NCBI GenBank assembly: GCA_963576735.1
Contig: OY755184.1
Span: 7,812,001-7,876,000, forward strand
Length of the DNA: 64,000 nucleotides
Direction: 5' to 3'
From: Bedellia somnulentella
Taxonomy: Eukaryota > Arthropoda > Insecta > Lepidoptera > Bedelliidae
Part shown: piece by piece, positions 56,626 through 64,000 of the stretch
How the letters are laid out: each line of letters begins with the position of its first letter
Position numbering within the stretch: the first letter of the stretch is position 1
Notes under the pieces: generated by a model
What the model was told of the DNA's origin: nothing
The model's input: only the letters and a program-made list of their open reading frames with translations
Database searches by the model: none
Translations under genes and position numbers: made by a program

Positions 56626-56880
56626 AAGCGATACAAACCATATTTCCAATTCAATGTGCATGCGTCAGAGTATTCGGGGAAAACACTGACTGGTTTGGAA
56701 TCTCTAGGGGTGTCCGACAGGGATATGTAAATTCTCCGTGGCTCTTCATTTTGTTCATGGATGGATGACTGTTTGACAGAGTTGCGTGAAAGAATGGATG
56801 GATTCATCACTAAATGCCTCCTTTATGCTACTTGCATCATCACCGAAAGAGTTGCATTTGATTTGTGAAAAGTGTGGTGT
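56626..56880 (+). pseudogene. LINE reverse-transcriptase fragment
   Basis: Reads CVRVFGENTDWFGISRGVRQ, then GYVNSPWLFILFMDG, the RT motif 'GVRQGxxxSPxLFxLFMD' of non-LTR retrotransposons. Beyond it is RERMDGFITKCLLYAT, where the catalytic YADD box is destroyed. Stops and a frameshift interrupt it. Dead copy. Confidence 0.75.
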
Positions 56881-56991
56881 GAAAGATTATATTGCAAAAA
56901 ACATAGATAAAGGAATGTAGATAGTTGGAGCACATGGAGAGGATAGATGATAAGAAATTGATAAAAGAGATCTGTAGGGGAAAGTAGAAGG

Positions 56992-57150
56992 TATACCCAC
57001 GCCATGAGTTCCCAAAGGTACCCCATTGGGAACTCATGGCATGGGTATAGTGGCGGCAGTGACTATTGATTGCCACTTTGTATAATCCTGACAAACCTCT
57101 AGTTTTTATTATAGCCATTAATCTTATCATACATGCTCTTTTATTCATGT
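56992..57150. repeat. R3 fragment bearing a 23-bp palindrome
   Basis: Arms 56992-57014 and 57027-57049 (tatacccacgccatgagttc...) are complementary with one mismatch around a 12-nt loop. The right arm continues as an ordinary R3 copy ('gcagtgactattgattgcca'), so the palindrome arose by inverting the R3 start. Confidence 0.7.
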
Positions 57151-57247
57151 TTGGTATCCTAAAATTGTTACTAATATATCTAGGTAACGGTAACAAAACA
57201 TGGAATATATAAAAACTGGTTTAATACAATCTTAAAATTACGCAAAA

Positions 57248-60200
57248 TCAAAAAGCATCAGTTGCTCGGAAGTGTTCTTCATCTATTGTGGAATAAATAT
57301 GGCCTTCTCCACACATCCATTCCAGAATATTTCTGAAAACAATAAATTCATTATTAGGAATGCAAATGTTAACAAAGTTCATGAAACAATATCTGAAGAA
57401 CCCTAATTTAACAACATAACCCACCAGAGCGATACATATATGTACAGTTTTCCAAAATTAATAATGCGCATGCAATCTTCGGTAATTCTCGTATTCCGGA
57501 AAAAAAACCGAATAATTGAATCGTAAGCGCCCTAAACGATGCACTTTCATTTTGCAACTTGTCTTAAAGTAATACCAGTCAATATCATGTGTTTTCAAAC
57601 GAAAACAATTCGGGCAGTCAAAGGTCCAGTCAAATTGTTGGTGACAGCACGTGTTTTCTCTGTGTGGAATTATATAGAGCTGCTATCATACACCCTTCTT
57701 GGGTTTGTATTCAAATGTGAATTTAATTTTAACTTTATTGGAGCGTAGCGAGAGAAGCTCCAATTACCACCGACTTTTGTATTAGGCTTGTCACAGAACT
57801 GCTCCTAAACGATTGATCCGATCACAGCCAAGACATCAAGAACAAGGTTTTAAGAGTACTATACAATTTTCGAAGTAAATCAATCCAACAAAGATTGTAG
57901 CATATTCGCAAAAATCGACATGGAATCATCGAATCAAATTCCGTTACTGATAAATTATGACATGCACTTAACCACTCTATATACATATCGTTTCCCGACG
58001 CTCGGGGAACACGATCGTTGTCGAATAGTGACGAAGATTTCTATGCGCATTATTAATTTTGGAGAACCAAGTTTCTGATACACACAACTTTGAACTTAGA
58101 ATCATTTCCTAGTGAGTTGTATCTATTTTTAACATTTAATTTTGCTGCTCTTTTCTTATTAGTCTGGGCAAAAAATGTTAAATCTATCTAAACATTTTTT
58201 ATTATATAGATACTTCCTGAGATTACGTGTTCAGGAAAACCAGTAAAGTACTTTTACATTAGTATAGATATCTTACCCAAATTCCATTTCAGACATGCGG
58301 TCCTTCAGACTGGCATACATATCAGGCTTGCTTATACCCTGTTCTAAGGTAGAAGCTCTTATCAAATTGAATACCATCATTTGTCGAGCATTCAAACCAT
58401 TCACTGAGCCTGTATTGTCTCCCATTCCCACCATGGAGTTGGCAGGCAGACCACCATTGAATGTGTTGTTATTTATTACTTTCTCCTGAAACAGAACAAA
58501 TGTTGAAATATATAAATTGCAAATTAATGAGAAAAAAAAAACCTTTGAATTCCCAACAGTTAAAGCACATATCGAGAACTTTTAAACAGAAAATTATGTT
58601 GCACAGAAGATATTTTAGTTTAACTCAATATTGTGACTTTAAAGCTCAAGAGGTTAAACATGAACAGAAGTTTAACATCAAAAGGAACTGAATTGATGGA
58701 TGTTAGAGAATATATGTTATATGGATATAACACAACATACTAGTACTTAACGGAAAGACCATCTTTGTTGCAAAAATATCTCCTCCTATATTTGGTATTT
58801 TAGATATACATACCCTCAATGCAGTTTAGTTCTATAATATGCTAACCCAATTAAAAATTACCTTCTTAGAATCTCCTTCCATTTTAAATCTATTATTAAT
58901 ACACTGCAGGTAATGGAATGTGATAGCATTGACATCAGTAACTGGGGTGATTTTAAATGCCATGAGCACTTTCTTCCCTCTATTTGTTTTTACATTACCA
59001 AATATTTGTATATAATCATTAACTTGAACATTTGGTTTTGATTTATCCTGAAATACAAACAGAAAACTCATTAGTATTTTAAAATAATTTATCTAAACCA
59101 GGCAAACACAAGATTATTTACTAAAAGTAAATGTATAGAATACAGTCATGTATTCATGCTTTATAAGTGATATAAAATATCTGATTTCATTTAATTTTCC
59201 TATCCTATCAAATTGGGATTGATTATGCGGGTCGTTTTCAAATTTTGCGCAGGTAAACTTGTCCCCGAAAATGTATATATTTTTAAAATAAATAATACGA
59301 TGATTTTAACATTACAATTATTATTTTGTAAACTGTACAACAAAACAAAGATCTTTTCTTTAAAAAGTAGTACCTGATCTACCTATTTTATATATTTTTT
59401 GTCATAACAATGTGGTCATTCTTGGTAACAGAGTTGATTTTCATACATTTTTCTTCTGTCCCAAGCGCCGATACAATACACATAGTCAGGATATTTTTTC
59501 CTTTCTGTTATTTACATGCTTTAAAGTTCGAATTATATTTAAATAAGACATTATAATAATACATTAAATACAATCATAACATTACATAGACATTGAATGA
59601 TTATTAAATATGTGTTTTAAACTTTTGTCCCACGAGTCCGCTTAATTAATAGTACTGCTCTGTTACTATACTAAAACCCGAGAAGAAATACAGATTTCAC
59701 TGAATGCATAGTTCTTACAGTTGTGGTGCAGTAGCCGTTATTATTTTGAACGCAAAACACAAGGGCAGGGGGATCATACAGCTAGCTATACGGCCACACG
59801 GCATCAAAAGTTGCGCGTGTGTTTATTCTGCAACCGTTCTGTTACCGACGTAATTGGGTAAGTAATTAAAAAATTCTTATTGAATTTACAATAAACTCGT
59901 AGTATTTAGTGTGAATATCTTATTTAACCATGAATTGTCTCAACCCCAGCGGTGTAACTAACCTAGATGGTCCAAAGACTGTTAGATTTACCACTCTGTT
60001 ACTAACAACTCTGTTACTTAATTAATGGTAACAGAGTCGTAAACTAGGTAACAGAGTAGCCTATAGTGTAAACTTCGTACTAAAAGGTATTATAATACGT
60101 GATAGCGATACATTATTAAACGTTTTTATTTATATTATTTTGTTTCAGATGGTCACACACCTATCTATGTAACAGACTGATTTTTGAAGAAACTGGATTT

Positions 60201-63200
60201 TAAAATAACGGCTATACAGAGGAGACCGCAAAAAAACGCAGCCTAGGAAAAGAAGTGGAATCTAAGAATAATAATTTAGACAGTAACCATGCGAAGAAAC
60301 GGTTAGGAAAAGTTTAAACTTCAAGGAAACACAGAGCAATTTAAAAAATGGCGAGCTGCAAATGCTAAACGTAGAAACCGAGCTTAAGCTCTTCGCATTG
60401 TTATGCAAACAGAATCATCACCTGTATTATGACTCCACGATTTAGAAGTCCAACTGTTGAAGACCAAACTCAAGATCCTCCATTAATATTGTCTGTATTT
60501 TGACGGTTGTCAAAACCTCGAATTTCAAATTCAGATAGCACAACTGATTCGATAACGATAACAACAAACCGCGGCAGAAAGCCGGCAAAAAGACACAAGT
60601 CAAAATGATTTAGGTCAAAAGTATTATACATACATAGCTACTCAAAAAAAAACTCATACATACAAACTCACGGTCATAAATACCAGAAAGGGGTAGCTAG
60701 AGCTTCAAAACTGGAAACTCCTCTACCATATTTGGAAGTTTATAGGGGCCAAGATTGTAGAAATAAAGTAGTAAGTGACATAGAAGACGATGGTGAGGTG
60801 AAGATAATGTTTTTAAATGCTACTGATGATTCTGAACCAAATGTGATTAGTTGAGAGTGACCTATCTATGAGCCTTTTGAGAATATAATCTCTATCGTTC
60901 TGGAGCTAAAAATAGTTAACAAAGGCAAAAGAGAAAGAGAGCATAGGTTCTACTAATTTGACACTCGATGGGCACAGATCGAGTGAAAAGATCTCGTTAT
61001 TAATGTTAATTTTATTACAGATAATAGCTCTTTAAGTTTACAAAAAACAACTATGTTACTAAAGTACTACTCTGTTACTTTGGTGTCCCAAGGATGCCAG
61101 TAGATTATTTGTAGATTATAAAAAAAACGGATGTCCCAAATGTATGTTTTTGCTGATTTCATTATTTAAGTTTATTACTTTTCGATTACTCGCCGTTACT
61201 TAGTTTTATAATAAAAAAGCAAGAATTTAGGTGGAATATAATGTTTGTAAACTTTATTATAGTAACAGAGTTGTTTAATATTTAAAGTTATTGTTAAAAG
61301 AAACGTAAGAGAAGTCATTATAATTATGCTTGTTCCTAATATATACTGTGTTGTGAGCAACGATGGCAAAAACAATGATTTATATTTAATAATGTTTTAA
61401 ATATATCTTGAATATGATTGGTAACAGAGTTGTATTTTTTTTGCACCTTATCCTACTAAACTTAAAATAAAACCGAAATCATGGGGCAAACTTCGCGCCC
61501 AATAACAGAAATTAAAAGTATAATAGTCTGTACAAATAACGTATCCAAAAAATCGGTAAAAAAAACATTTTATATAAAATGAAAAACTTCAAATATTTCA
61601 TTCATTTACCTGCGCAAAATTTGAAAATGACCCATGCATATACTAATGGCTATGAAAAGGGTTAGCCAGAGCTGCAAAATATAAATTTCTCCTAGGACAT
61701 TATACTTTATAAGTATGAAAAGTATGTAACACCTAGTTGGCTTAGCCAATTCAGTGGATTTTCTTTCAGTGATAGGAGTGACCAAATAGTTGATTTCAGT
61801 GTAAGTAGTACTAATAACCACTGGTTTGACAAAATGTATGGATTAACATAATTTAATAGTATCAAATGAGTTAAAATTGGAGTGGAGATTTAAGTTTGCA
61901 GAAATTGTCAAGATCGAGAAGTAATTGACTGTTGCAGAAGATTTAACTGAGATTGGTCATATTGAGGTAGGTACCTATGTCAAAAAGGGGGCATAAGAAT
62001 GTAGATGAAAATAAGAATAACTTGAAAATATAAAGAAAATATAATTTGCCTATCATAATATATAGTTCTTAATAAATCACTTTTAGTAATTAGAAATTCC
62101 TCAGCTAGTTTTGGAAGTTGCATGGGGAATAGACATAACATAACATAAACGTTCACGCCGCATATCCCCGAAGGGGTTGGCAGAGGTACTAATACTTCTG
62201 AACATCACGTGACTTTGTCACCTGGTGTTCAGAGTACCCACATTTTGCATGGACAGTGTACTCATGTGATAGGGGGCAGGCCTATCACCGTTTTGTACGA
62301 ATACACTGTCACATGACTAAGTACAACTCAGCCATGTGGGTTTCCTCACGATGTTTTCCCTCACCGTTAACAACCATGATAAATTAACCACACATACGTC
62401 TTAAGAAAAGACAAATTGGTGTAGGCCCGACCCAGGATTTGAACACTAGTCGTTTGCACGAAATAGCATGGGGAATAGATGGTGAAATAAAGGTTCTTGG
62501 TGATGGGTCTCCAACCGCATCGCCCAAAATCCCTTTAAAGCCCCCAATACCGTTAGCCGTCTCTTACACCCACGGGAAGACCCATTTCTCCCAGTGCTAT
62601 ACTAAGCCGACACTACACAGCCAATACCTATTTATATTTACTATTATTAGTTTATATACTTGAATTTGCTTAACAAGATAGTTATGGTAACAAGGCCTTT
62701 ATGGACTTTCTGCGAAATGAATACAATGTATTATTAAATATATCCAAATCCTTGTTTATCACAGACACTTTGTTGAAGTAAAGTTGTCATCATTAGTAAA
62801 TAAATATAGAATCAGCCCTCACTTTCTTAAGACTACTTTTATCATATTTCAAATAAGACCAATTGTACTCACATCTTCATCCATCGACTCTTGGTCTAAC
62901 CACAGTACAGCTTTCATTCTACCAGTGATATCCTGAATGGTATATGTTATTTTGGTACTTTGCATGCGAATGTTCCGTATTCTGGCCACAACAGACACTA
63001 TTTGTATTTCAGTTCCCCATATTTTGACACCATCGTCTCCGGAATGTAGAGCTTGTTTAATTACTATGGGAGCTGTTCGCGATGCTCGACGACCCTAGAA
63101 ATGAATTCAGAGAACGTTATATATAAACCGAGCTAATTTCTATTGAATTTGTTGTATTAAGTCGCACAATTCTTACCGATTTCTGAGGCTGATTTGGAGT

Positions 63201-63343
63201 ATTTGCGTTACCAAATTGATGAGGAGAGTTAAAAAATCCACCTCCACCACCAGTTACAGATTGATCTGTTTATAAAAAAAGATAATTAGTAAAAAAATCA
63301 TTTCAAATTATGAAAGTTTAATTAAATAATTACCGTTCCACAT
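57248..63343 (-). CDS. RPA2: Replication protein A 32 kDa subunit (RPA2), 6 exons
   Basis: Middle subunit of the single-stranded-DNA-binding RPA trimer used in replication, repair and checkpoint signalling. Exons (-): 63343-63334 (only MWN plus 1 nt), 63265-63177, 63094-62873, 59047-58862, 58485-58277, 57332-57248; GT-AG, phases agree, 266 aa (human 270). The N-terminus is glycine-rich (GGGGGFFNSP) and corresponds to the phospho-regulated tail. The OB-fold spans about 40-165: APIVIKQALHSGDDGVKIWG, ITYTIQDITGRMKAVLWLDQ, DYIQIFGNVKTNRGKKVLMA, ITFHYLQCINNR. A linker leads to the C-terminal winged helix (about 200-266: QMMVFNLIRASTLEQGISKP, EWMCGEGHIYSTIDEEHFRA). ATTAAA at 57220-57225 (-) is a likely poly(A) signal. 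Confidence 0.95.
59225..61637. mobile_element. 2.4 kb terminal-inverted-repeat element in RPA2 intron 4
   Basis: Body 59229-61633 (2405 bp). The terminal inverted repeats are 29 bp with one mismatch (gggtcgttttcaaattttgc and its partner). Target duplication ATGC on both sides (59225-59228, 61634-61637). The word taacagag or its complement ctctgtta occurs at least nine times (for example 59658, 59994, 60009, 60029, 60049, 61070, 61263, 61422). The interior (60150-60700) has broken coding-like stretches and an R1 copy. Superfamily unknown; 4-bp duplications fit several (Chapaev, Sola and others). Confidence 0.82.
60645..60785 (-). repeat. R1 fragment nested in the 2.4 kb element
   Basis: 'catacaaactcacggtcata', 'ccagaaaggggtagctagag', 'catatttggaagtttatagg', 'gtagaaataaagtagtaagt'. 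Confidence 0.6.
62080..62640 (-). repeat. R1 copy split by a SINE in RPA2 intron 3
   Basis: Left R1 part 62085-62133 ('attagaaattcctcagctag', 'gttgcatggggaatag'). Right part 62466-62640 ('ggtgaaataaaggttcttgg', 'gggtctccaaccgcatcgcc', 'taccgttagccgtctcttac', 'taagccgacactacacagcc'). Confidence 0.8.
62120..62479 (-). mobile_element. 5'-truncated SINE with 14-bp target duplication
   Basis: Body 62134-62465, reverse orientation, flanked by gcatggggaataga (62120-62133 and 62466-62479). The A-box part of the tRNA head is missing (it starts at 'gtgcaaacgactagtgttca'), as in incompletely reverse-transcribed copies. Confidence 0.9.
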
Positions 63344-64000
63344 GTTTGATGTTTATTTGTAGAGGAGTAAATCTTTTAGAATTGGTATAGATTCACTGGG
63401 CACAATTACACTACATCAAATTTGAAAAATATAAATAAATTAATGTTATTTCAGGTTAATATTAAAAAATGTTTAAAGTTTAAACTCAATGATAAGGTTC
63501 GTCTTTTCAAAGAATGAAAAATACGCGGTAAACGAATGAAATGACAATGACAGACGAACCACTCAAAATCAAAACAACCAATTCAGGAAATAGTGATGTG
63601 ATGTGATGTGCATGCATAGTGAATGTCACACCAAATAGGTTTATTAATCGATGTATATAGTAACGGATGATTATCTTTTAAAATCGCATAGCGTTTCTTC
63701 GCCGTTTTAATTAAGCAGTATTTACTACTATGCCGACGGTCATATGTTGAACTAACAAATATTAAGTGTTTTAAACAATTACATCACATTACAACTAAGC
63801 ATAAATGCAGTTTAACAACAATTCGACTTTCGTAAAAATGCGCTTAGAGCTATTGCCATAGTACATCAGTATAATTTATTAGAGTTATTTTTTAGTTGTA
63901 AAAGTAAAACTCCTGATTTGGTAATAACTTTAATTCAAGCTGTGTTTACATAATAGCAAAGAATGATAAAGCCTACATAGGTTTCCAATTCTAGTATGCT
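63344..64000 (-). promoter_or_regulatory. RPA2 upstream region
   Basis: Non-coding, AT-rich sequence upstream of the RPA2 start codon up to the window end. It contains direct gtgatgtgatgtgatgtg repeats (about 63593-63610). Presumably holds the RPA2 promoter. No other gene seen. Confidence 0.35.

Overview
This is a eukaryotic, AT-rich, intron-rich window that looks lepidopteran (moth or butterfly). That assignment rests on four conserved insect genes split by short GT-AG exons, on the character of the transposable elements (Penelope-like, RTE-like LINE tails, mariner, hAT, TTAA MITEs, tRNA-derived SINEs), and on dispersed repeats I associate with moth genomes. It is an inference; no species is claimed. 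There is no operon structure, CRISPR array or prokaryotic feature.

Layout. Positions 1-4700 are repeat-rich: a miniature LTR element, dispersed repeats and a Penelope endonuclease remnant. A complete Chk2/loki checkpoint kinase lies on + (4785-10788, 9 exons, 536 aa). Its intron 8 carries an array of partial exon-8 copies. Next, on -, is a complete spinster (MFS lysosomal lipid transporter) gene, 50439 down to 16278 (or 15522 if an alternative last exon is used). It has 8 coding exons, a 22.6 kb first intron, and two tandem, phase-matched versions of exon 6 that look mutually exclusive. Chk2 and spinster converge tail to tail across a 4.7 kb repeat-bearing gap. The spinster start lies head to head with boca/MESD on + (52366-55120, 3 exons, 184 aa, ending KDEL). 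A non-autonomous hAT element with an 8-bp target duplication sits in their shared upstream region. RPA2 (RPA32) on - (63343 down to 57248, 6 exons, 266 aa) ends tail to tail with boca.

The genes are unrelated housekeeping functions: DNA-damage signalling (Chk2), replication/repair ssDNA binding (RPA2), lysosomal lipid efflux (spinster) and ER chaperoning of LDL-receptor-family proteins (boca). Chk2 and RPA2 act in the same damage response, but nothing here shows that their closeness matters.

Most remaining DNA is introns and intergenic sequence filled with nested repeats. I call the main dispersed families R1 (about 235 bp, more than a dozen copies), the SINE (about 330-360 bp, tRNA-derived, seven copies) and R3. 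Target-site duplications let several insertions be ordered: SINE into a 2.2 kb inverted-repeat element into R1; SINE into R1. The most unusual structures are (i) an 811-bp palindromic, partly tandem element carrying three tRNA-like genes, inserted with a 12-bp duplication 18 bp before spinster exon 3; (ii) the spinster 6A/6B exon pair plus a dead second copy of exon 3; (iii) the exon-derived array in Chk2 intron 8; and (iv) a 2.4 kb terminal-inverted-repeat element in RPA2 intron 4 studded with a GTAACAGAG motif. All exon borders were read by eye from splice sites and reading-frame continuity, without transcript evidence.
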